Assembly (NCBI GenBank): GCA_023266435.1
Contig: JAHFQF010000037.1
Coordinates: forward strand, 1 to 14,900
Source: Legionellales bacterium
GTDB taxonomy: Bacteria > Pseudomonadota > Gammaproteobacteria > Berkiellales > Berkiellaceae
Direction: 5' to 3'
DNA: 14,900 nt
The position numbers were made by a program, and so were the translations under genes. A model generated the notes under the pieces. It saw only the letters and a list, made by a program, of their open reading frames with translations. It was not told the origin of the DNA and made no database searches. Of this stretch, positions 1 through 5,689 are shown piece after piece (the stretch's first letter is position 1; each line of letters opens with the position of its first letter).

Positions 1-1
1 C

Positions 2-853
2 ATCATTAATGTGAAAAGCGTTAAATCTAAATTATTAGATGACAGCTACGCGTATATTCGTCTTTCTCAGTTCCAGGCAAAGACTGGTGAAGAAATGGTC
101 ACCCAGCTCAAAGAGCTACAAAAACAAGCACAAGATAATAAATTTAAAGGGCTGATTTTAGATTTGCGTAATAACCCTGGCGGTGTGTTAGATGCTTCAG
201 TGGCTGTGGCCGATGCCTTTTTAGATAAGCCTGCATTAAAAGATGAAGGCGTTATTGTCTATACCGAAGGCCGCTTACCTGGCTCCAAACTCAAAGAATA
301 TGCAACCCGTGGAGACATGCTCAATGGCGCACCCATGATCGTGCTAGTCAATGGCGGCTCAGCATCTGCTTCTGAGATTGTCGCAGGCGCATTACAAGAT
401 CATCATCGCGCAATTATCATGGGACAACAAAGCTTTGGTAAAGGCTCTGTGCAAACCATTTTACCATTAGGCCAATCCGTTGCCTTAAAACTGACCACTG
501 CTTTATACTACACACCCAGTGGCCGCTCTATTCAAGCCAAAGGCATTGAGCCAGACATTAATATAGAAAACCGCGTCATGTCAGACACGCCTAAAGAAGA
601 AGACGAGTCTTCATGGGGTATGATCAAAGAAAGCGATCTGAAGGGACACTTACAAGCTACGTTATCTTCAGAAAATGCAGAAAAAGAGGGTCAAGCTACA
701 GCGCCTGGTGATGCAGAGATGGACGCAATGCTGGATGATAAAATGAAAGCTGAAAATGATTTGTTCAAGAAAGATTATCAGCTACATGAAGCATTGAATG
801 TACTGAAAGGCTTGAATATTCTATATACTCAACAACATGCTAAAGCTTCTTAA
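2..853 (+). CDS. ctp: Carboxy-terminal processing protease (S41 family, CtpA/Prc-like), 5' end outside window
   Basis: This is a periplasmic serine protease of the S41/C-terminal processing family, which trims or degrades envelope proteins from their C-termini. The reading frame is already open at the window edge, so the signal peptide and probably most of the PDZ domain lie upstream; the GTG at 11 is unlikely to be the real start. Visible are the LILDLRNNPGG core strand, the GGSASASEIVAGAL segment with the probable catalytic Ser (second Ser of SASAS, about residue 119 counted from the GTG), and FGKGSVQT with the catalytic Lys 25 residues later, the same Ser-Lys spacing as in E. coli Tsp. The ALYYTPSGRSIQ..GIEPDI block is typical of CtpA. 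The last 80 residues are a charged, Glu/Lys-rich tail of low conservation. The family is clear; its substrates cannot be read from the sequence. Confidence 0.93.
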   Translation: MINVKSVKSKLLDDSYAYIRLSQFQAKTGEEMVTQLKELQKQAQDNKFKGLILDLRNNPGGVLDASVAVADAFLDKPALKDEGVIVYTEGRLPGSKLKEYATRGDMLNGAPMIVLVNGGSASASEIVAGALQDHHRAIIMGQQSFGKGSVQTILPLGQSVALKLTTALYYTPSGRSIQAKGIEPDINIENRVMSDTPKEEDESSWGMIKESDLKGHLQATLSSENAEKEGQATAPGDAEMDAMLDDKMKAENDLFKKDYQLHEALNVLKGLNILYTQQHAKAS

Positions 854-873
854 TGAATGAACAACTCAGCCTA

Positions 874-900
874 TAAAAAAACCCCGCCTCGGGGGTTTTT
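874..900. terminator. Bidirectional rho-independent terminator between ctp and rpoH
   Basis: An A-run, CCCC, a short GCCT loop region, GGGGG and a T-run form a GC-rich hairpin flanked by A's on one side and T's on the other. It lies 21 bases after the ctp stop codon and 38 bases beyond the rpoH stop codon. The symmetry lets it end transcription of both convergent genes. Confidence 0.9.
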
Positions 901-938
901 GCTATCTAATTACTCAAAAACTCCGAGCCGGGATGATC

Positions 939-1793
939 TTACTCTTGCATCAAAGCGCTCAATTGCTCGATTGCTTTTAATTCAAGTTGGCGCACGCGCT
1001 CTATAGAGACATGAAATTTTTCAGCCAGTGTTTTGAGCGGCTCTTTTTCATCGGTCAACCATCTTGCCTGAATGATTGTCAAACTCCGCTCATCCAATTG
1101 TTGTAATGCTTCAAACAATTTTTCTTTTTCTTCCGTCGAAAAATGATGGCTATCTGTAATAAAACTTGGTTCTAGTGAATGAGGGCCCGCTAAATACTGG
1201 CTCGGTGCAAAGATGCCCTCTTCTTCGTCCTCTTGGGATACCTCATAAGCGACATCGGAATGATATAGCCGATTTTCCATCGCGAAGACTTCTTCAGGAT
1301 TCACCCCTAAGTCTTTTGCAATCACACCGGCTTCATCCACAGTTAGCCAGCCCATTTTTTCTTTATAACGACGCAGATTAAAAAATAGCTTGCGCTGCGC
1401 TTTGGTAGTTGCCACTTTGACAATGCGCCAATTACGAATGACATACTCATGAATTTCTGATTTAATCCAATGCATTGCAAAAGTGACTAATCGTACACCT
1501 TTTTGATGATCAAAACGTTTTACCGCTTTCATCAGGCCGATCGCGCCCTCTTGTAACAGATCTGCCATGGCCAGGCCATAACCTTGATATTGGCGAGCAA
1601 TATAGGCCACATAGCGCAGATGACTTAAAATGAGAGTTTGTGCCGCTTTTAAATCCGCTTTTTCTGAAAAATCAATGGCCAAACGGCGCTCTTCTTCGGC
1701 GGACAACACGGGGATATGCTCGATTTGGTACAAATACGCATCGAGACTACCAATCGGCAAACTCATGGTCACTTGCATCAAGTCTTTGGTCAT
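939..1793 (-). CDS. rpoH: RNA polymerase heat-shock sigma factor RpoH (sigma-32)
   Basis: This is the alternative sigma factor that directs RNA polymerase to heat-shock promoters for chaperones and proteases. Its 284 residues match the family length. In order: region 1.2 (LSAEEERRLA, about 30-40), region 2 with LILSHLRYVAYIARQY (54-69), the GYGLAMADLLQEG stretch (71-83) and RLVTFAMHWIKSEIHEYVIRNWRIVKVATT (101-130), then the RpoH-specific box QRKLFFNLR (133-141). Region 4 with a helix-turn-helix runs from about 225 to 283 (LDERSLTIIQARWL, then VSIERVRQLELKAI). The ATG at 1793 has an AGGGGA about 9 bases upstream. The RpoH box separates it from the primary sigma RpoD. A perfect CIRCE operator lies just upstream, so HrcA repression is likely. 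The gene converges with ctp on a shared terminator. Confidence 0.97.
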   Translation of the reverse strand: MTKDLMQVTMSLPIGSLDAYLYQIEHIPVLSAEEERRLAIDFSEKADLKAAQTLILSHLRYVAYIARQYQGYGLAMADLLQEGAIGLMKAVKRFDHQKGVRLVTFAMHWIKSEIHEYVIRNWRIVKVATTKAQRKLFFNLRRYKEKMGWLTVDEAGVIAKDLGVNPEEVFAMENRLYHSDVAYEVSQEDEEEGIFAPSQYLAGPHSLEPSFITDSHHFSTEEKEKLFEALQQLDERSLTIIQARWLTDEKEPLKTLAEKFHVSIERVRQLELKAIEQLSALMQE

Positions 1794-1813
1794 TTCTGGA
1801 TTCCCCTACTCAT

Positions 1814-1842
1814 ACTATAGGACATTTTAGCACTCTTTTCAG
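1814..1842 (-). promoter_or_regulatory. Candidate sigma-70 promoter of rpoH, overlapped by CIRCE
   Basis: Read on the minus strand, CTGAAA (1842-1837) and TATAGT (1819-1814) are separated by 17 bases. That gives a 4/6 match at -35 and a good -10, with a predicted start a few bases downstream and a leader of about 15 bases. The CIRCE element covers the -35 and most of the spacer, where a bound repressor would block polymerase. A second -10 (TAAAAT) inside the same stretch is possible. Confidence 0.4.
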
Positions 1843-1853
1843 GAGAGTGCTAA
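1827..1853. promoter_or_regulatory. CIRCE element (HrcA operator) upstream of rpoH
   Basis: The sequence is TTAGCACTC, nine bases, GAGTGCTAA. This is an exact match to the textbook CIRCE consensus, in which HrcA binds an inverted repeat with a 9-base spacer. It lies 34 bases upstream of the rpoH start codon and overlaps the likely promoter. CIRCE is normally found in front of groESL or of the hrcA-grpE-dnaKJ genes. Here it is between rpoH and an unrecognised small gene whose 3' end faces it, so rpoH is the only plausible target. Confidence 0.93.
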
Positions 1854-1890
1854 CACCTTCTTTTCGGGGATCAGTTTTTTAAACTTTAAT

Positions 1891-2151
1891 TTAAGGCCTG
1901 GGAGCTCCTGGATGTTCGCGCAGCTCACGCACCTCCTTAGATAAGGCAGCATACTGCTTTGCATGTTCTGGCGCTACCAAACTGGCAGCATTTGAAACCA
2001 CCCACCCCACAAAGGGGATACTGTCAGTTGCCCACGCGGCAAGAATCGCTGACGTACCATACTTTTCAGCAGCAAGCTTTGCTTCAAACTGCTTCCCAGT
2101 ATCAAGAGATGATGATGCTCTATTTGATGTCTTATTGTCTGTACCACTCAT
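1891..2151 (-). CDS. Small unrecognised protein, 86 aa, with hydrophobic centre
   Basis: I do not recognise the family. The ATG at 2151 is preferred over the one two codons upstream at 2157: the AAAGGAG is only one base from the first ATG but seven from the second. The product has a Ser/Thr/Asn-rich polar N-terminus (1-20) and a weakly hydrophobic Ala-rich stretch with SIPFVGWVVSNAASLVA (about 32-60) that could be an amphipathic or hairpin membrane segment. The C-terminus is charged (KEVRELREH, about 72-80) and ends in PGAPRP. There is no signal peptide. The next gene on this strand downstream is rpoH, but the promoter and CIRCE in between suggest rpoH is transcribed separately. The strong ribosome site supports a real gene; the function is unknown. 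Confidence 0.6.
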   Translation of the reverse strand: MSGTDNKTSNRASSSLDTGKQFEAKLAAEKYGTSAILAAWATDSIPFVGWVVSNAASLVAPEHAKQYAALSKEVRELREHPGAPRP

Positions 2152-2197
2152 AATCATACTCCTTTTACTAACTATGTTTCCACCGTAACATAAGATT

Positions 2198-2252
2198 AAA
2201 AGCCGTGCAATCCAGACTGTATCATCAAAGAGTCTGAACGGTACGGCTTTTT
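2198..2252 (-). terminator. Long hairpin terminator downstream of the 219-aa gene
   Basis: AAAAGCCGT at 2198-2206 pairs with ACGGCTTTTT at 2243-2252, and an inner CAGACT/AGTCTG stem continues the hairpin after a small internal loop. On the minus strand the stem ends in a short T-run (CGGCTTTTAAT), and it begins about 28 bases after the stop codon of the 2281-2940 gene. The flanking A/T runs also permit activity on the other strand. Confidence 0.6.
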
Positions 2253-2280
2253 AGATGAATGGTGTGTTATTTCAACTGTA

Positions 2281-2940
2281 TTAACAGAACCTGCACGCAA
2301 GCTGAATCACTTCTTCACGGGAAGGTGGCTGTGGATTAGTGATAGCTTGACCGATAGCCGTACCAGTAGCGGTAAGCGTGTCACTAGCTGCCGTCAATCG
2401 TCTGATGGTTTCACGCCTTGCGGTATCCCTAGTTACCGCCGCCACCACGTTATGAGCCAACCTAGCATTCGTCCCGCGCTGCGCTCCAAACCGACCCCAA
2501 AGAGTCGTGACGGTGACGTCTACATGCGTCTCTGTTCCAGCAATTACTCTATTATACGCAGCGCCGAGGCTAGGCTCGCGCAGCCTTGCCTCGTCTATTG
2601 TTCGTTGCGCGCAAGCGAGCGCGATGCGCTGCGCTCGAGCAAGGTCTGCTTGGCTCAAATCTAAGGAAGCCTCTACTGTGCCAACGCCAAAGGGCAACTC
2701 CATGCTTGCCTGAGCAGTTACTGCCACATCAGGATCTCTTTTTAATCTTGCTCCAAAAAAAAGATACTGTACCGCCCCCGCGAGCACACCAGGAACTACA
2801 TCTCCTCGTGCTTCGCTTGCTGGCCGAGTAACTTCGGTCGTAACAGTAGTGCCGAAGGGAGCGCTAAGCATGCCACGGAAACGCGCCAGTCGAACTGAAG
2901 GCTGTACTTCTGGTTGTGTTGGTCTTTCTGCATTTGCCAT
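2281..2940 (-). CDS. Unrecognised 219-aa protein, GC-rich relative to neighbours
   Basis: I do not recognise a family. The ATG at 2940 has AGGGG about 8 bases upstream. The protein is soluble-looking and rich in Ala, Arg and Thr: a Pro-rich N-terminus (7-15), a Thr/Val stretch with TTVTTEVTRP (31-40), one hydrophobic segment (about 48-63), an Ala/Arg-rich helical middle (about 95-125), then TETHVDVTVTTLWGRFG (about 135-151) and a basic helical C-terminal part. It ends in CRFC, which places a Cys fourth from the end. Codons are clearly richer in G/C at third positions than in hemB or rpoH. That composition and the lack of recognisable relatives suggest a recently gained or lineage-specific gene. 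It has its own candidate promoter and terminator. It could be a secreted effector, but nothing in the sequence proves that. Confidence 0.65.
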   Translation of the reverse strand: MANAERPTQPEVQPSVRLARFRGMLSAPFGTTVTTEVTRPASEARGDVVPGVLAGAVQYLFFGARLKRDPDVAVTAQASMELPFGVGTVEASLDLSQADLARAQRIALACAQRTIDEARLREPSLGAAYNRVIAGTETHVDVTVTTLWGRFGAQRGTNARLAHNVVAAVTRDTARRETIRRLTAASDTLTATGTAIGQAITNPQPPSREEVIQLACRFC

Positions 2941-2969
2941 GATTTAACCCCTATTCACTGAAAACCTTA

Positions 2970-2998
2970 TTTATGTCAACATGCTAACATACGATCAA
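2970..2998 (-). promoter_or_regulatory. Candidate sigma-70 promoter of the 219-aa gene
   Basis: On the minus strand TTGATC (2998-2993) and CATAAA (2975-2970) are 17 bases apart, each a 4/6 match to consensus. This puts the transcript start about 25 bases before the ATG at 2940. A TTGACA lies just inside the spacer, but I see no good -10 at the right distance from it. Confidence 0.35.
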
Positions 2999-3136
2999 CC
3001 TCAGATCAAGCTAATCAACCAACTATTGACGTGTAGGTGAACGGGATTGCAGGTGCTGCTCAGTCATACACCTAGGACGCACAAACAAAAAATGCTATTC
3101 TGTTGCCCTAAGACATTGAAAAACACAGGGGGTATC

Positions 3137-4156
3137 ATGGGGGATTATTTAGCGTTGGGAGAGTTTCCTGCCACTCGGCTGCGCCGTATGCGGCAAAGTG
3201 TATTTTCCCGAAAAATCATGCAGGAACATCATCTTTCCACGCACGATCTCATCATGCCGCTGTTTGTACAAGAAGGGAAACAAATGCAAACGGCCATTGA
3301 CAGCATGCCGGGCTGCTTTCGTTTAAGCTTGGATCACGTCTTAGCAGAAGTGGAAACACTGGTACAGCTTGGCATCCCTGCTATCGCTTTATTTCCTGTA
3401 ATTCCTAAAGAAAAAAAATCTCAGCTTGCTGAAGAGGCTTATAATCCACAAGGATTGATCCCCTCCTCCATTCGATCCATTAAGCAGCATTTTCCAGAAA
3501 TGGGTATTTTTTGTGACGTCGCATTAGATCCCTATACTTTAAGTGGACACGACGGCCTAATGAACGAAGCAGGTACCGATGTAGACAATGATCGGACCAT
3601 CGACATTCTGATTCAACAAGCGCTTGTCCAAGCAGAAGCGGGTACAGATGTCATTGCTCCTTCTGACATGATGGATGGACGTATTGGTGCAATTCGCGAA
3701 GCACTAGAAAAACACGGTTTTCCTAGTGTTAAAATTCTTTCCTATGCCGCCAAGTATGCCTCTGCTTTTTATGGCCCTTTTCGTGATGCTGTAGGCTCGG
3801 CCTCTCAACTGGGTAAAGCCAATAAACATACCTATCAAATGGATCCGGCCAATACAAATGAGGCCTTGCGTGAGGTTGCCTTGGATCTGAAAGAAGGGGC
3901 TGACATGGTCATGATTAAACCTGGCATGCCTTATCTCGATGTTGTACAGCGCGTTAAAGAAACTTTTAGAGTGCCTACGCTGGTCTATCAAGTAAGCGGT
4001 GAATACAGCATGTTAAAACGTGCCGTCACAGAGGGCATTTTATCAGAGCAAGCGATTGTAGAATCCTTACTCTGTTTTAAACGAGCCGGAGCAGACGCTA
4101 TCATTACCTATTTTGCAAAAGATGTCGCCATTTTATTGACGAGCAAGATGCGCTAA
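3137..4156 (+). CDS. hemB: Delta-aminolevulinic acid dehydratase (porphobilinogen synthase)
   Basis: This cytoplasmic enzyme condenses two 5-aminolevulinate molecules to porphobilinogen, the second common step of tetrapyrrole synthesis. The start is the ATG at 3137: it has AGGGGG six bases upstream and gives 339 aa, the family length, beginning just before the conserved TRLRRMRQ. An upstream in-frame ATG at 3047 would add 30 residues unlike any HemB. The Schiff-base lysines are K206 (SYAAKYAS) and K261 (MIKPGMPYLD), with FYGPFRDA beside the first. The metal-site region reads DVALDPYTLSGHDG (127-140) in place of the Cys-rich zinc triad of E. coli HemB, so this is the zinc-independent, magnesium-type enzyme known from Pseudomonas. 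It is a single gene, whose last 24 bases overlap the convergent phosphatase gene. The downstream pathway genes hemC and hemD lie further along on the other strand. Confidence 0.97.
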   Translation: MGDYLALGEFPATRLRRMRQSVFSRKIMQEHHLSTHDLIMPLFVQEGKQMQTAIDSMPGCFRLSLDHVLAEVETLVQLGIPAIALFPVIPKEKKSQLAEEAYNPQGLIPSSIRSIKQHFPEMGIFCDVALDPYTLSGHDGLMNEAGTDVDNDRTIDILIQQALVQAEAGTDVIAPSDMMDGRIGAIREALEKHGFPSVKILSYAAKYASAFYGPFRDAVGSASQLGKANKHTYQMDPANTNEALREVALDLKEGADMVMIKPGMPYLDVVQRVKETFRVPTLVYQVSGEYSMLKRAVTEGILSEQAIVESLLCFKRAGADAIITYFAKDVAILLTSKMR

Positions 4157-5041
4157 AATACCTTCTCTCAGGGCGGCTTGCGATACGTAGAAAGAAGATA
4201 CCTTTAATAACGCGAGCAGCGTCGTTAAGATGACCAGACCGGCTGGAAAAATTAATTGGCGATCTGATTTAATGCCTGCAAGATCAGACAGTTGTGTCAG
4301 CGGGCTTTGACTTAGTTTAAACAGCACTTGCTCCGCGAATTGTCGCTGAAGTGGCGCCGCCACATCGCTTGATTGCAATAACTGTAAAGTCTGTGCGGTC
4401 CCAGAGCTTGCAAAACAAGCTTGCCATCGCAATTGTTTGAAAGTTGATTTTTCCTCTTCAAAAACATGTGCTAGATAGGCCTGCATGTCTGTGATTGCTT
4501 TAGGACTCAATACCCCTGCTGGATAATATTTCTTTTGTAATACAACGCATCCTATTGGGAAGCTTTTGACATACTGACATTCCGTGCCAACCCCTAAAAT
4601 GACTTCTGTGCTACCACCACCAATATCAATGACTAAGCGTGGCACTTTGTCTTTCTTGCCCAGTGCATAGCAAACTCCACCGTAGATATACTTTGCTTCC
4701 TCTTCCCCACTGAGTACCGTAATGGGCAAGCCCAAAGTTTCAGACGCATACGCACAAAAAGATACCGGCTCTTTAAGACGGCGAAAAGATGCGGTACCGA
4801 CGGCCGCGGCTTGTGCGCAATCGTACTGTTGCAGAGTTTGTCGAAAGTTGGCTAAACAGGCCAGGGCCAGTTGCTGCCCTTCTGGAGATAATACACCTTG
4901 TTCATTTAAATGTGCGGCTAAGCGAATAGGCTGTCGCTCTTTACAAAGTGTTAGGAAGTCACCATGACGTTGCTTCACAACGATGAGATGGAAGCTATGG
5001 GATCCCAGATCAATAGCTGCAAGAGTTTTGTTAGTCTTCAT
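4133..5041 (-). CDS. Short Ppx/GppA-family phosphatase
   Basis: This is an exopolyphosphatase/guanosine pentaphosphate phosphohydrolase of the actin-like ATPase fold, which acts on polyphosphate or on the alarmone pppGpp. Both phosphate-binding loops are present: DLGSHSFHL (11-19) and DIGGGSTE (139-146), with the conserved SGEEEA (111-116) that carries the catalytic Glu. At 302 residues it ends after the two-lobed catalytic domain; E. coli Ppx and GppA are near 500 because they add a C-terminal HD-type domain. Short forms are known in other bacteria. The ATG at 5041 follows a purine-rich AAGAAAGAAG. The C-terminal SQAALREGIL motif is typical and intact, so this is not a truncation. Substrate choice between polyphosphate and pppGpp cannot be decided from sequence. 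It overlaps the hemB end by 24 bases. Confidence 0.9.
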   Translation of the reverse strand: MKTNKTLAAIDLGSHSFHLIVVKQRHGDFLTLCKERQPIRLAAHLNEQGVLSPEGQQLALACLANFRQTLQQYDCAQAAAVGTASFRRLKEPVSFCAYASETLGLPITVLSGEEEAKYIYGGVCYALGKKDKVPRLVIDIGGGSTEVILGVGTECQYVKSFPIGCVVLQKKYYPAGVLSPKAITDMQAYLAHVFEEEKSTFKQLRWQACFASSGTAQTLQLLQSSDVAAPLQRQFAEQVLFKLSQSPLTQLSDLAGIKSDRQLIFPAGLVILTTLLALLKVSSFYVSQAALREGILAHLARQ

Positions 5042-5116
5042 TCTTCTTTCTTGGGCGCTGTTCAGATTTTAGTATATGCCAAGGGGAGATGGTGCATGCA
5101 AGATCTGCTTGCAAAA

Positions 5117-5125
5117 TGTTATAAT
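5117..5125 (+). promoter_or_regulatory. Extended -10 promoter of trxA
   Basis: TGTTATAAT is an exact extended -10 element (TG, one base, TATAAT) located 54 bases before the trxA start. The -35 region at 17-18 bases spacing is poor (TGCAAG or ATGCAA), as is usual for extended -10 promoters. Confidence 0.6.
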
Positions 5126-5178
5126 TTTAGGTGAAATACCAGCTCTGGCCTTATAGAGATAGAAAAATAGAGGATAAA

Positions 5179-5508
5179 ATGATGGCGGACACTCCAGTAC
5201 AACTCAGTGATGATACCTTTGACGCACAAGTACTCCAATCTGATACACCCGTATTAGTTGATTTCTGGGCTGAATGGTGCAATCCGTGCAAGATGATGTC
5301 TCCAATCTTAGACGAAATTGCAAAGGAATACCAAGGTACGCTGACTATCGGCAAGCTAAATATCGATGATCACGAGAAGACCCCACAAAAATACGGCATT
5401 CGTGGTATCCCTACCTTTATGCTGTTTAAAGAAGGCAGCTTAGTAGCTACAAAGGTTGGCTCCTTAACTAAGTCCCAGCTCGCTACTTTTATTGATAGCA
5501 ATCTCTAA
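5179..5508 (+). CDS. trxA: Thioredoxin with atypical WCNPC active site
   Basis: This small cytoplasmic dithiol-disulfide oxidoreductase reduces ribonucleotide reductase and other partners and is itself reduced by thioredoxin reductase. Two adjacent ATGs (5179 and 5182) follow a GAGG at 5 and 8 bases; the second gives 108 aa, the length of E. coli thioredoxin. An in-frame ATG at 5131 lies only a few bases past the -10 box and is unlikely. Conserved features are VLVDFWAEW, the two active-site cysteines (33 and 36), GIRGIPTF with the cis-Pro at 77, and KVGSLTKSQL near the end. The oddity is the active site: C-N-P-C instead of the near-universal C-G-P-C, from codons TGC AAT CCG TGC. Everything else follows the classical TrxA pattern, so it is probably the main thioredoxin or a close paralogue with altered redox behaviour. 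Confidence 0.93.
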   Translation: MMADTPVQLSDDTFDAQVLQSDTPVLVDFWAEWCNPCKMMSPILDEIAKEYQGTLTIGKLNIDDHEKTPQKYGIRGIPTFMLFKEGSLVATKVGSLTKSQLATFIDSNL

Positions 5509-5564
5509 AATTTCCCGCCGGTGTTATTTCACACATAGAGCACTGGCTTCCCTCAAGGAAATTT
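5508..5564. other. Imperfect inverted repeat between trxA and rho
   Basis: AAATTTCC (5508-5515) and GGAAATTT (5557-5564) are perfect complements, with an inner CCGGTG/CACTGG stem that has one mismatch. It begins at the trxA stop codon. It could fold as a 3' stem that ends or stabilises the trxA mRNA, but it lacks a U-run, so it is not called a rho-independent terminator. Confidence 0.35.
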
Positions 5565-5571
5565 GCTATGA

Positions 5572-5601
5572 TTGCAATGTGGTGGGTTTCATTGTTATAA
5601 T
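5572..5601 (+). promoter_or_regulatory. Sigma-70 promoter of rho
   Basis: TTGCAA (5572-5577), 18 bases, then TATAAT (5596-5601), with TG one base before the -10 box. The transcript would have a leader of about 80 bases that is rich in A and C and poor in G (5605-5689), including two TTAACCCTT copies. This is the unstructured, C-rich RNA that Rho prefers, consistent with the autogenous control known for rho in E. coli. Confidence 0.65.
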
Positions 5602-5689
5602 CAACCATCAAGATGACAACCACAATTCAAATAATTCAACGCTCTATTAACCCTTATCATTAACCCTTTAATAAATACTGAAAAATCGC

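Noticed and set aside
2347..2831. Three overlapping plus-strand frames opposite the 219-aa gene
   Set aside because: They are by-products of the high GC content of the minus-strand gene; none has a ribosome site or plausible composition.
1891..2940. The 86-aa and 219-aa neighbours as a toxin-antitoxin pair
   Set aside because: They are separated by 129 bases with a terminator-like hairpin, and neither shows a known toxin or DNA-binding antitoxin motif.
3047..3136. Upstream extension of hemB by 30 codons
   Set aside because: HemB homologues begin near the ATG at 3137, which alone has a proper AGGGGG ribosome site.
3704..3991. Minus-strand frame of 95 codons inside hemB
   Set aside because: It is fully antisense to the most conserved part of hemB and has no independent support.
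4133..4156. Possible frameshift or truncation at the hemB/phosphatase overlap
   Set aside because: Both C-termini are complete and family-like, so the 24-base tail-to-tail overlap is real and ordinary.
5131..5178. Upstream extension of trxA by 16 codons
   Set aside because: It would start only about six bases past the -10 box TATAAT and lacks a ribosome site; the GAGG before 5179/5182 fits the normal thioredoxin length.
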